Positions 1 through 7,498 of a stretch of 17,152 nt of DNA are shown here, piece after piece. Each line of letters opens with the position of its first letter. The first letter of the stretch is position 1. The DNA comes from Acidobacteriota bacterium. Its GTDB lineage: Bacteria; Acidobacteriota; Blastocatellia; Pyrinomonadales; Pyrinomonadaceae. A program made the position numbers and the translations under genes. Under the pieces are notes generated by a model. The model was not told the DNA's origin and ran no database searches. It saw only the letters and a list, made by a program, of their open reading frames with translations. The stretch lies in NCBI GenBank assembly GCA_013813755.1, contig JACCRD010000067.1:1-17152 (forward strand), in the 5' to 3' direction.

Positions 1-630
1 GAAGACATTATCCTTTACACGACCATCGAGTTTGGATTTTTCGAATTGAGCGACTCGGTTTCGACCGGTTCGAGCCTGATGCCGCAAAAGAAAAATCCTG
101 ATTCGATGGAACTCGTGCGCGGCAAATCAGCCAGAGTTTTCGGACATCTGATAACTTTGCTGACAATGCTGAAAGGCTTGCCGATGGCTTATAACAAAGA
201 TATGCAGGAGGATAAGGAAGCGGTTTTCGGCGCCGCCGATACGACACGTAATTGCCTGCAGATTACGGCGACAGTTTTACAGAACCTGCGCGTCCGCGAA
301 GATAAAACACAAAACGCTGCCGTCGAAGGTTACCTAAATGCCACCGAGCTTGCCGATTATTTGTCAAAAAAAGACGTGCCTTTCCGTGATGCGCACGAAC
401 TTGCCGGAAAAATCGTGTTACGAGCAATTAAATTAAAAGTCGAGTTAAACGATTTGGAATTAAGCGAGATGCAAAAATATTGTCCAAAAATCCAGGCTGA
501 TATATACGATGTCTTGTCCTTAAAGCAAACTTTAAAAACAAAAAACGTCATTGGCGGCACCGCACCGGAAAGAGTCGAAGAAGCAATGCGAAAAGCCAAA
601 TTATATTTAACAACGCAGCAACAAAGGTAG
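1..630 (+). CDS. argH: Argininosuccinate lyase, C-terminal part (cut by window start)
   Basis: The frame is open from base 1 and ends with TAG at 628-630, giving 209 residues, a bit under half of the usual roughly 460. Argininosuccinate lyase splits argininosuccinate into arginine and fumarate, the last step of arginine synthesis, in the cytoplasm as a homotetramer. The signature loop of the fumarase/aspartase superfamily, GSSLMPQKKNP, is visible near residue 24 of this fragment; its flexible serine loop carries the catalytic base in characterised relatives. The following MELVRGK stretch and the helical C-terminal domain with DVPFRDAHELAGKIV are typical of ArgH rather than of fumarase or adenylosuccinate lyase. 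An internal TTG at 46 is not a real start, since similarity runs upstream of it to the window edge. The gene converges on the response regulator gene with about 21 bases between them, and I see no clear terminator there. Confidence 0.95.
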   Translation, partial: EDIILYTTIEFGFFELSDSVSTGSSLMPQKKNPDSMELVRGKSARVFGHLITLLTMLKGLPMAYNKDMQEDKEAVFGAADTTRNCLQITATVLQNLRVREDKTQNAAVEGYLNATELADYLSKKDVPFRDAHELAGKIVLRAIKLKVELNDLELSEMQKYCPKIQADIYDVLSLKQTLKTKNVIGGTAPERVEEAMRKAKLYLTTQQQR

Positions 631-651
631 AAAGTTTTAGCTTAAACCGTT

Positions 652-1377
652 CTAACTCTTCCCGGCGGAAACAAATTTATAACCGATGCCGCGCACGGTT
701 TGCAAAACGAGTGGATTTGTCGCGTCATCCTCCAGATACCTTCGCAGGCGAACAATAAAATTATCGATTGCGCGCGTGTCCGTGTCTTCATGCAGATCCC
801 AGACTTCTTCCAAAATTGTTTTGCGCGAAACCGCTGTTCCGGCGTTTAAAATTAAATGCCGCAAAAGTTTCGCTTCCATCAAAGTTAATTTTATCGTTTC
901 AATCTCGCTTCGCAGTTCCAAATTTTTGAAATCAATAATTTTATTGTTGATCTCAAATAAATCATTCGCGCCGGTTGCATTTTTGGTAAAAATTTTTTCA
1001 CGCTGAAACCATTCGCGGCGGCGCAGAAGTCCGTTCAGGCGGGCGAGAAAAATCGAAAGTTCAAACGGCTTCGGCAGATAATCGTCGGTTCCGGCTTCAA
1101 AACCCTGGAGCACATCTTCGGGACGACTGCGCGCGGTCAGCATCAAAACGGGCGTAAAAATCTCCGCTTCACGCAGTTTTTTGGCGACCGTAAAACCGTC
1201 GATTTCCGGCAGCATCACGTCTAAAACAATCGCGTCAAATTCTTTATTTTCAGATAATAAAATCTCCAGTGCTCGCTTGCCGTCCGCCGCCAGTTCAACC
1301 GTAAAACCTTCGGCTTCCAGATTAAAACGCAAGCCATCCGCCAGATGTTGTTCGTCTTCGACAATTAAAACTTTCAT
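652..1377 (-). CDS. OmpR-family response regulator
   Basis: This is a two-domain DNA-binding response regulator of 241 residues. The receiver domain (about 1-115) has the acidic pocket VEDE at 6-9, the phosphoacceptor Asp53 in IVLDVMLPEIDG, Thr81 and Lys103 in LPKPF. The C-terminal winged-helix domain (about 150-240) ends with the usual recognition-helix and wing pattern, DTRAIDNFIVRLRRYLE then TVRGIGYKF. I chose the ATG at 1377 because the receiver domain begins right there (MKVLIVEDE); a TTG three codons upstream is possible. Neither start has a convincing ribosome site. The gene lies 55 bases downstream of a histidine kinase gene on the same strand, so the two are very likely a cognate pair in one transcript. 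Target genes cannot be told from sequence. Confidence 0.93.
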   Translation of the reverse strand: MKVLIVEDEQHLADGLRFNLEAEGFTVELAADGKRALEILLSENKEFDAIVLDVMLPEIDGFTVAKKLREAEIFTPVLMLTARSRPEDVLQGFEAGTDDYLPKPFELSIFLARLNGLLRRREWFQREKIFTKNATGANDLFEINNKIIDFKNLELRSEIETIKLTLMEAKLLRHLILNAGTAVSRKTILEEVWDLHEDTDTRAIDNFIVRLRRYLEDDATNPLVLQTVRGIGYKFVSAGKS

Positions 1378-1432
1378 ATTGATCAAAGATAAATGTTGAA
1401 AAACTATTTATTATTCAACATTTACGGCGCCT

Positions 1433-2329
1433 TTATATTTTCGGAAGCCGGACGACGAATGTGCTTCCCAAATTTTCCCCTTCGCTTTTCGCGAAAATTT
1501 TCCCCTTGTGTTTTTTGACGATTGTCTGCACGATGAAAAGTCCTAAACCGGTGCCTTTGGCTTTGTGCGCCACAAATCCGGGAACGCGGTAAAAACGTCG
1601 GAAGATACGTTTTAACTGGTCGGGCGGAATTCCGATACCTTCGTCGTTGATTCGTATTTCAAGCGATTTTTTGTCGGCAATTTTTAGTTCGACTGAAATT
1701 TTCGCAACAGCATCCCCGGAATATTTAACGGCATTGTCCAGCAGATTTGTAAAAACAGCTTGTAGTTCCGCCGTGTCGCCCAAAATCTTCGCGCCGCCCG
1801 ATAGGTCTTCAAACGCAATCGTATCTTTATTCAGGTTATACCGACGCCGGACAATATCCACGCAATCGCGTAAAAGTCCAGCGGGTTCTATTTCTGAAAT
1901 ATTTAAAAGCTGCTTGCGCTCCCGCGCCTGGCTCGCCTGTAGAACCTGTTCGACGGTGTTAAGGAGACGATTCGTGTCGGCAATCATCACGTCGTAAAAT
2001 TCCTGCTTTTTTTCCTCTGTCACCGAGCGTGTTTTCAAAGTTTCGAGATAAAGATGAATCGAGGCAATCGGAGTTTTCAGTTCGTGCGTCACGGCATTGA
2101 GAAAAGCGTCGTGTTGTTCGTTGCGGCGAATTTCGCGGATCAGAAAAATTGTGTTGAGCACCAGACCGGTAATCACCAGCGCAAAGAAAATAATACCAAA
2201 AACGAGCAACGCGATTTGCTGTAAATTGAGCAGAATCCATCCGACATTAAGCGCGACCGCCAGCGCGACCGAACAAATGCCCAGTGCGAGAAATACGGCG
2301 ATAGCTTTTTGGCGACCGGCGACACGCAT
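1433..2329 (-). CDS. Membrane sensor histidine kinase with almost no periplasmic domain
   Basis: A 298-residue histidine kinase. Two hydrophobic segments (about 9-30 and 39-64) are separated by only some eight residues, so there is no external sensor domain; no HAMP or PAS domain is visible either. The dimerisation and phosphorylation domain follows directly, with the H-box FLNAVTHELKTPIASI and phosphoacceptor His82. The ATPase part shows the N-box FTNLLDNAVKYSG (about 193-205), the G1 motif INDEGIGIPP (about 227-236), an F-box region RIFRRFYRV, and the G2 motif GTGLGLFIV (259-267). It autophosphorylates and passes phosphate to a regulator, here surely the product of the next gene. Such short-loop kinases often sense events in or at the membrane or use a partner protein; which applies here is unknown. 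The ATG at 2329 precedes a short basic N-terminus and the first membrane helix. Confidence 0.92.
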   Translation of the reverse strand: MRVAGRQKAIAVFLALGICSVALAVALNVGWILLNLQQIALLVFGIIFFALVITGLVLNTIFLIREIRRNEQHDAFLNAVTHELKTPIASIHLYLETLKTRSVTEEKKQEFYDVMIADTNRLLNTVEQVLQASQARERKQLLNISEIEPAGLLRDCVDIVRRRYNLNKDTIAFEDLSGGAKILGDTAELQAVFTNLLDNAVKYSGDAVAKISVELKIADKKSLEIRINDEGIGIPPDQLKRIFRRFYRVPGFVAHKAKGTGLGLFIVQTIVKKHKGKIFAKSEGENLGSTFVVRLPKI

Positions 2330-2352
2330 AATAACTTCAGAGTGTAAAATGC

Positions 2353-2394
2353 AAAATGGAAAATGAAAACTCGAAAGTAATCATTTTCCATTTT
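2353..2394. repeat. Perfect 14-bp inverted repeat between desaturase and kinase genes
   Basis: AAAATGGAAAATGA at 2353-2366 is matched by its exact reverse complement at 2381-2394, with a 14-base spacer. It lies after the desaturase stop and just upstream of the kinase start on the minus strand. On that strand the second arm runs on into a T-rich stretch, so it could act as a weak AT-rich terminator for the desaturase or a hairpin in the kinase leader. It could also be one copy of a dispersed intergenic palindrome. Confidence 0.6.
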
Positions 2395-2416
2395 CGGGTA
2401 TTAATTTTTCGCTCGG

Positions 2417-3283
2417 TTACGCGGCTTCCTGAAAGGGTTCGGCTTGAACTTGTTTTTCGATTTCGTAGCCGTAAACGTCGCTGACCAGACCTATTTTTTC
2501 TAAAAACTTAATTTGCAGCCAGTTGACATCGAATTCGTACCACGTCAAACCGTGTTTTGCCGAGCGCGGATGCGCGTGATGATTATTGTGCCAGCCCTCA
2601 CCGAACGTGAGCGCGGCAATCAAGCCGTTGTTGCGCGAATCGTCGCGCGTTTCAAAACGGCGCGACCCCCACAGATGAGTTGCCGAATTAACGAGCCAGG
2701 TCGAATGCCAGCCAATTACCTGGCGCAGAAAAACGCCCCACAAAACCATCGAGAAACCGCCGATGTAATACAAAATCACGGCGGCGACAATCGGCGTCAC
2801 CCAGTAATAATTTGACATCCAGACGTGAACTTTATCTTTCATCAAGTCGGGAGCGTAACGCAACTGCGTCGCTTCGTCCTGATTCTGCGCTTTGCCGCGA
2901 AAAATCCAGCCCATATGCGCCCAGTATGTGCCGTTGTGCGGGCTGTGCGGATCTTCGTCGGTTTCTGTAAAAGCGTGGTGCAGACGGTGCGTCGTCACCC
3001 AATTGATCGCGCCCGACTGCAAACCGAGCGTGCCGCAAAATGAAAGAAAATACTCAAGCCATTTTGGAGCTTTGAATCCGCGATGCGTCAGCAGGCGATG
3101 ATAACCCATTCCGATGCCCCAGCTGCCTGCAATCCACCACGTCACTAACGCGGCAAGAAGATTTGACCAGCTAAAATAAAACAACGCGACAAGAGCCATC
3201 ACGTGAAAAAGCGTGACGGTCGTGAGCGTTACCCATTGAATTTTTTCCGATTCTGATTCATTGATATGTGCGACGTTCTGCAT
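2417..3283 (-). CDS. Acyl-CoA/fatty-acid desaturase (delta-9 type)
   Basis: A 288-residue membrane desaturase that puts a double bond into saturated acyl chains using a di-iron centre and O2, so adjusting membrane fluidity. All three histidine boxes are present: HRLLTH at 62-67, HRLHH at 99-103 and HNNHH at 232-236. The extra conserved region NSATHLWG (about 199-206) typical of stearoyl-CoA-desaturase-like enzymes is also there. Hydrophobic helices at about 18-37, 41-60, 160-176 and 178-192 fit the four-helix layout. There is no fused cytochrome b5 domain, so electrons must come from a separate donor. The ATG at 3283 gives the family's usual length. It is transcribed away from the peptidase gene and towards the kinase gene, 87 bases apart. 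Exact regioselectivity and whether the substrate is acyl-CoA or a phospholipid cannot be read from sequence. Confidence 0.93.
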   Translation of the reverse strand: MQNVAHINESESEKIQWVTLTTVTLFHVMALVALFYFSWSNLLAALVTWWIAGSWGIGMGYHRLLTHRGFKAPKWLEYFLSFCGTLGLQSGAINWVTTHRLHHAFTETDEDPHSPHNGTYWAHMGWIFRGKAQNQDEATQLRYAPDLMKDKVHVWMSNYYWVTPIVAAVILYYIGGFSMVLWGVFLRQVIGWHSTWLVNSATHLWGSRRFETRDDSRNNGLIAALTFGEGWHNNHHAHPRSAKHGLTWYEFDVNWLQIKFLEKIGLVSDVYGYEIEKQVQAEPFQEAA

Positions 3284-3411
3284 TTTATAAAATTCCTTTT
3301 TGCGATTATTCTTAAAACTCGGAGACGCGAAGTTTTATATTTGCGTCTTGTTTATGATGTAAATCCTAACAGGTTTGCGCCGGTGCGATTGTAAGAGTTT
3401 TGTAATAGCTG

Positions 3412-3420
3412 AAAAGGGAG
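3412..3420 (+). promoter_or_regulatory. Strong ribosome binding site that conflicts with the TTG start
   Basis: AAAAGGGAG at 3412-3420 is one of the best Shine-Dalgarno-like sequences in the window. It ends 18 bases before the TTG at 3439, which is too far, but only 6 bases before an in-frame ATC at 3427 that opens IKKELSRL. This points to a start upstream of the TTG, perhaps at a non-standard codon or at a mutated or misread ATG. Confidence 0.5.
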
Positions 3421-3438
3421 ATTTTTATCAAAAAAGAA

Positions 3439-4254
3439 TTGTCGCGACTGATAAGTTTATGTTTTATTCTCGGCTGTCTGACCGCTTCTGTAATCGCGCA
3501 ACAAAAGCTCGTCGCGATTGGCGGCGGAAAACGCCCCCCGGAAGCAATTAGTAGATTCGTTAAATGGGCGGGCGCGGAAAAATCAAAAATTTTGATCATC
3601 ACCTGGGCGAGCAGCGTTCCGCAGGAAAGTTTCGACGGAATAAAAAAAGATTTCGCCGCTTACAAAATCGATTCGTTTGAGAAAGCGCCGCTTGCGCCTT
3701 TGATTGAGCAGACGCGCCTGACGTTTCTCACGCAATTAAAAAACGCAACTGCCGTATTTTTTACCGGCGGTGACCAGAACCGGATAATGGATGTTTTAAA
3801 AGACGAAGAACTTTACAATGCGTTGCGCGAACGCTACACGGCGGGCGTAGTTTTCGGTGGCACGAGTGCGGGAACTGCCGTAATGACCACGCCGATGATG
3901 ACGGGCGAAGCGGATTTGAAAATTATTGACGGCGCGAAAGTCGGCACGCGCAAAGGTTTAGGGTTTTTGCCGAACACGGTTCTCGACCAACATTTTATTG
4001 TCCGCCAGCGCGAAAATCGCCTTTTCGGTTTGATTCTGCAAAATCCGACGCTGCTTGGCATCGGCATTGACGAAGATATGGCACTTCTAGTCGAAGACAA
4101 TCGCCGTGCGGAAGTCGTCGGCGAAACGCAAGTCATGTTTGTTGACGCGCACAAAAGAAATGGAGCGATGCTCATTCATCTGCTCAAAGCGGGCGAGCGA
4201 TTCGATTTGAAAAAGCGCAAAATGATCTCAAAAGCCAAAAGCGCAACCCAATGA
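3439..4254 (+). CDS. Secreted cyanophycinase-like serine peptidase (S51 family)
   Basis: A peptidase of 271 residues counted from the TTG start. S51 cyanophycinases cut the beta-Asp-Arg dipeptide from cyanophycin, a nitrogen storage polymer. Visible family motifs are FFTGGDQNRI (about 107-116), the nucleophile motif VFGGTSAGTAV with Ser143, the LDQHF...R.REN.RL stretch (about 182-194), and LLGIGIDEDMALLVEDN (about 205-221). The N-terminus has a hydrophobic stretch ending in ASVIA before QQKLV, a plausible signal peptidase I site, so the enzyme is probably exported; this resembles extracellular cyanophycinases that scavenge polymer made by others. No cyanophycin synthetase gene is in the window, which supports scavenging or a different peptide substrate. 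The start is uncertain: the good ribosome site at 3412-3420 suits an in-frame ATC at 3427 (adding I-K-K-E, which would strengthen the positive signal-peptide N-region) better than this TTG. Confidence 0.87.
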   Translation: MSRLISLCFILGCLTASVIAQQKLVAIGGGKRPPEAISRFVKWAGAEKSKILIITWASSVPQESFDGIKKDFAAYKIDSFEKAPLAPLIEQTRLTFLTQLKNATAVFFTGGDQNRIMDVLKDEELYNALRERYTAGVVFGGTSAGTAVMTTPMMTGEADLKIIDGAKVGTRKGLGFLPNTVLDQHFIVRQRENRLFGLILQNPTLLGIGIDEDMALLVEDNRRAEVVGETQVMFVDAHKRNGAMLIHLLKAGERFDLKKRKMISKAKSATQ

Positions 4255-4418
4255 AACGGAAAATAAATTAGCCGCAAACATCAGCCAATGTAGTTTGTTA
4301 ATTTCGATGACGTTAGCACTACTTCTCTTATCCAAATTACTAAAGTATGACGGGTTTAAGAGTGATAGATTGGAGGTCAGACAATCTTAGTAGTTATGTG
4401 GTAAATAAAATAATCAAT
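4255..4418. other. A+T-rich intergenic stretch, no gene seen
   Basis: This lies between the converging peptidase and HNH-like genes. Apart from a weak CTCTTA/TAAGAG inverted pair I see no terminator, RNA gene or repeat. The base composition already resembles the HNH-like gene, so the border of the probable foreign segment may lie just after the peptidase stop. Confidence 0.5.
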
Positions 4419-5207
4419 TTATGTTTGTTCGTTGTTTATTTTTTCTTTCTCGGATTCTTCTCTCATATCTTCAAAGGTTCGATAATCCAGAGGAGTTGGA
4501 AAATGAGTTTCTTTAGATGGAATCCGTAAATGTAATCGTGTCCAAACATTATATTGATATTGATTAAACCAAGTTATATCGCATAGTTGCTTTAATACAG
4601 GATTTGGTTTTAATTTGTTGTTTGTAGATGTAACGAAATAACCGAAAGGTGGAATCGTAACTTCTGCTAAAACTAAACTGCCTCCACCATTGTTTACGTC
4701 TAACTTAGCTGTCCCAGATTCAAACCTAAGTTGACCAGCAGCAAAATAATAAAGATATATTTTGTATTCAGAAGGTAGTTGCAAATTTGTTCGGCTTAAC
4801 AAATATCTTCTTAGTTCACGATGATATGTTGGAGCATTTGGGGGCTGCATTGCTAACATCATCATTAGAATCTGCTTTAATACGTTGAGAGGACGGATAT
4901 AATATGGAAGAGTTAAAATCTTGTTACTTTTGACGGATTCATAATAAACTAATCCTTGCTCAATAAAATTAACGAATGCACTGCCGTACCATGTTCCAGT
5001 TAAATTATTGCACCTCTCACAAAGAGAGTATCTCCCTAATCCTTTATAAAATGGTTCACGGTATTTAGATTTTTCAGCAATGAGTTTCTCAAATGTTCTT
5101 AATAATATCTGTTTATTATTAAATGCCTTTTTAGGCGGAATATGTTCAAAAGTAAGTTTGTCATAATTGCCGCAAAGACGACATATTCCATATCTAGGTG
5201 AAGCCAT
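4419..5207 (-). CDS. HNH-like zinc-motif protein of unknown function, probably acquired
   Basis: A 262-residue protein. The N-terminus holds CRLC (Cys9, Cys12), then LTFEHIPPKKAFN (Glu21-His22), then LCERCNN (Cys63, Cys66) followed by TGTWYGSAFVNF. This order, CxxC, EHIPP, CxxCN, is that of a Cys4-zinc HNH-type fold, seen in nucleases and in many uncharacterised small proteins. I do not see a complete, convincing HNH catalytic set, so nuclease activity is only a possibility. The remaining roughly 190 residues match nothing I recognise. The gene is visibly richer in A and T than its neighbours, with many AAA, AAT and TTA codons, as is its downstream flank, which suggests horizontal transfer. 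It sits 23 bases downstream of mqnC on the same strand but has no evident link to menaquinone synthesis. The ATG at 5207 is immediately before the zinc motif. Confidence 0.8.
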   Translation of the reverse strand: MASPRYGICRLCGNYDKLTFEHIPPKKAFNNKQILLRTFEKLIAEKSKYREPFYKGLGRYSLCERCNNLTGTWYGSAFVNFIEQGLVYYESVKSNKILTLPYYIRPLNVLKQILMMMLAMQPPNAPTYHRELRRYLLSRTNLQLPSEYKIYLYYFAAGQLRFESGTAKLDVNNGGGSLVLAEVTIPPFGYFVTSTNNKLKPNPVLKQLCDITWFNQYQYNVWTRLHLRIPSKETHFPTPLDYRTFEDMREESEKEKINNEQT

Positions 5208-5230
5208 AACACACTATAAATTCAGTAATT

Positions 5231-6376
5231 TTAATCCGCAAAAGCAACGCTCAATTGTTTGAGCGGCATTGATTTTCTCTCATCTAACTCGTCAACATTT
5301 TCGCGGTTGACGTAGTTATACAAAATGTCGCGTTGTTGCGGGACGAATCCAGCTTCGGAAATTTGGTAGCGCAGTTCTTTTTCGTTCGCTTCGGTATTCG
5401 CGCCCGCCGCCGAGACGACGTTTTCTTCAATCATAATCGAACCCATATCGTCCGCACCGAAACGAAGCGCAGTTTGTCCAAGTCTCAAACCTTGCGTTAG
5501 CCAGGACGATTGAATGTGCTGGACGTTATCCAAAAAAAGGCGCGAAACGGCAACCATTTTCAGATAATCAATGCCGGTTGGCTCTTCCTTTATTTTGCGA
5601 CCGAGCGCGGTATTCTCGCGTTGAAACGTCCACGAAATAAACGCCGAAAATCCGCCTGTCTCGTCCTGCAAATCTCTGACGCGCTGCAGATGCCGGACGC
5701 GGTGTGAAATGTTGTCGCCGATGCCGAACATCATTGTCGCCGTCGAGCGCAAGCCGACTTTGTGAACTGCGCGCATTACGTCAAGCCATTCCTGCGTCGT
5801 GCATTTGGTTGAAACGCGCCGCCGAACTTCGTCGTCGAGAATCTCGCCGCCGCCGCCGGGCATCGAATTTAAACCCGCCGCTTTTAACCGATGCAAGATC
5901 GTTTCGTAATCAAGTTTTGAAATAAGAGAAATATTGTGAATCTCCGGCGGCGAAAAACAATGCAGCTGAAACGTTGGATATTTGGCGTGAAGCGTTGAAA
6001 GCAGATTTTCATACCATTCAATATTAAAATCCGGATGAAGCCCGCCCTGCATTAAAACGCCGGTGCCGCCGAGCGCGATGGTTTCGTCAATCCGTTTTTC
6101 AATTTCCTCAATCGAATGAACGTAGGTTTCCGGCTTGCCCGGACGGCGATAAAACGCGCAAAATGTGCAGACGACGTTGCAGACATTTGTGTAATTGATG
6201 TTGCGGTCAATAATGTATGTAACGACATCGGACGGGTTTTTCCGTATCCGAATTTCGTGCGCCGCCGCTCCCATTTTTGCAATGTCGTAACTTTCAAGAA
6301 GCGCGGTCGCGTCTTCGGCGGTCAATCTTTCGCCCGCCAAAGCCTTGTCTAAAATCGGTTGAATATTACTGCTCAT
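5231..6376 (-). CDS. mqnC: Cyclic dehypoxanthine futalosine synthase (radical SAM)
   Basis: A radical SAM enzyme of 381 residues. MqnC converts dehypoxanthine futalosine into its cyclic form in the futalosine route to menaquinone. The N-terminal barrel has the cluster motif CNVVCTFC (Cys66, Cys70, Cys73) followed by AFYRRPG, the form usual for MqnC; GGTGVLMQGGLHPDF (about 107-121) is also typical and argues for MqnC over the related MqnE. The C-terminus GADDMGSIMIEENVVSAAG is shared by the MqnC/MqnE/CofH group. The reading frame is open upstream to 6514, but I chose ATG at 6376 (MSSNIQPILDKAL) because family similarity begins there and the upstream extension is encoded by an intergenic-looking repeat region. 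mqnA lies upstream on the same strand, separated by an opposite-strand gene, so the two are probably not one simple transcript. Confidence 0.94.
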   Translation of the reverse strand: MSSNIQPILDKALAGERLTAEDATALLESYDIAKMGAAAHEIRIRKNPSDVVTYIIDRNINYTNVCNVVCTFCAFYRRPGKPETYVHSIEEIEKRIDETIALGGTGVLMQGGLHPDFNIEWYENLLSTLHAKYPTFQLHCFSPPEIHNISLISKLDYETILHRLKAAGLNSMPGGGGEILDDEVRRRVSTKCTTQEWLDVMRAVHKVGLRSTATMMFGIGDNISHRVRHLQRVRDLQDETGGFSAFISWTFQRENTALGRKIKEEPTGIDYLKMVAVSRLFLDNVQHIQSSWLTQGLRLGQTALRFGADDMGSIMIEENVVSAAGANTEANEKELRYQISEAGFVPQQRDILYNYVNRENVDELDERKSMPLKQLSVAFAD

Positions 6377-6392
6377 AACTAAAACAATTTTA

Positions 6393-6470
6393 TCACGAAA
6401 AGCATTAGCCACGAACAAACACGAAAGAACACGAGAAATAATTTTGATTTTAGTTCGTAACTTTTCGTGA
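6393..6470. repeat. Intergenic inverted repeat enclosing 10-base iterations
   Basis: TCACGAAAAG at 6393-6402 pairs exactly with CTTTTCGTGA at 6461-6470. Between them three successive 10-base units begin with ACGA: ACGAACAAAC (6411-6420), ACGAAAGAAC (6421-6430) and ACGAGAAATA (6431-6440). The element lies just upstream of mqnC. It resembles the CACGAA-rich dispersed repeats found between genes in many bacterial genomes, but a copy count needs the whole genome. Confidence 0.6.
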
Positions 6471-6643
6471 CTAAACATCTTCTTCACTACGCCAATAAAA
6501 ATTGCATTCTGCAAAAATATTCGAGCTGAAGTCGTGCAAAAAATGACGTTGTTGTCTTTAACAAAATTTTATTATTTTCGAAAACAAAATTTGTGCCAAA
6601 AAATTTATTGACTCAACATCGACTTCTGTTGTCAAATGAACTT

Positions 6644-7498
6644 ATGCTAAAAGCTATCATCAGATTTTCATTGATAATCGTTTGTACTGGGCTTTTGAAT
6701 TATTATGTCAACGCCCAGGAATTCAAAAATATTGACGAAGCGGTGCAGGCTTTGGCAGGTAAGGATTGGAAAATTAAAGATGCGGCGTCTGATTATTTAG
6801 CGCAAAATCAAAATGAATCAGTTCCAATTCTCAAAAAACTTATCAAAGCCAAGGATGACGGTTGGATCACGGCAACTTTTACCTTGACGAAAACGAAAGA
6901 TGAAAGCGTCGCGCCGTTTTATATCAAACTTTTAGAAAATAATTTTTACAATAAAGACAAAAACGGGAAGCGAATAATTTACGGCTTGGGTTCTGCCTAT
7001 GGCTGTATAGTTTTGCCCAACCAATTCGGCGGTATTCTGGCGTATCATTTAGGCGAGGTTGGCGACGAACGCGCTATTCCGGTTTTGCGCGAGGCGATCA
7101 AGCAAGGTGATACGGAAGTAAGGAACAATGCTTACACCGCGCTCTATAAATTGAAAGACATTTCATTAGAAGATTTTTTCGGTATGGTTAACACGGAAAA
7201 AGAAGTTAATATTCTGTCTCTAATTTCACAAATCGGCAATCAAAACATTCATTCAAATACTAATTTTGCGATTGAGATTTTCGACCGCATTATTCAAGAA
7301 TTTCCGCAAGCGCGATACGAAGTTGCGGCGGCGCATTTTTGGAAAATTCAGTGCTTTGAATTGCTCGAACAATTCGATAAAGCGCTCGAAGAATGTGATG
7401 AAGTGCTGAAATTTTCTGATTTTGAAAATTTGACCGAACAAATTGAGAAAAAAAGGGGAAAACTTTTGTTAAAGAAAAATTCAGCAAAGAAAATCTAA
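6644..7498 (+). CDS. Exported HEAT-type repeat protein with TPR-like end
   Basis: A protein of 284 residues. It begins with a clear signal peptide: MLKAIIRF, a hydrophobic core, and YVNA before QEFKN, so it is probably exported. The open frame reaches a GTG at 6593, but I prefer the ATG at 6644 because it places the signal sequence at the N-terminus. The best helical-repeat unit is LGEVGDERAIPVLREAI (about 136-152) followed by DTEVRNNAYTALYKL, a HEAT/PBS-lyase-like pair. Residues about 207-260 (AIEIFDRIIQEFPQARYEVAAAHFWKI, then a second helix pair) look like tetratricopeptide repeats. No catalytic motif is seen; a scaffold or binding role is likely but the partner is unknown. It lies between mqnC and mqnA on the other strand and its last 18 bases overlap the 3' end of mqnA. 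Confidence 0.8.
   Translation: MLKAIIRFSLIIVCTGLLNYYVNAQEFKNIDEAVQALAGKDWKIKDAASDYLAQNQNESVPILKKLIKAKDDGWITATFTLTKTKDESVAPFYIKLLENNFYNKDKNGKRIIYGLGSAYGCIVLPNQFGGILAYHLGEVGDERAIPVLREAIKQGDTEVRNNAYTALYKLKDISLEDFFGMVNTEKEVNILSLISQIGNQNIHSNTNFAIEIFDRIIQEFPQARYEVAAAHFWKIQCFELLEQFDKALEECDEVLKFSDFENLTEQIEKKRGKLLLKKNSAKKI

Noticed and set aside
4320..4400. Possible tRNA or small RNA near GGGTTTAAGAG
   Set aside because: No acceptor stem, anticodon arm or T-loop could be laid out.
4347..4529. Plus-strand 60-codon frame in the A+T-rich stretch
   Set aside because: It overlaps the 3' end of the HNH-like gene, has no family features and its hydrophobic stretch is explained by reverse-reading A+T-rich coding DNA.
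6377..6514. 46-residue N-terminal extension of MqnC
   Set aside because: It is encoded by the intergenic repeat region and lies outside the family's N-terminus; ATG 6376 is the sensible start.
6593..6643. GTG start for the HEAT-type protein
   Set aside because: It would put 17 extra residues before the signal peptide; ATG 6644 places the signal sequence first.
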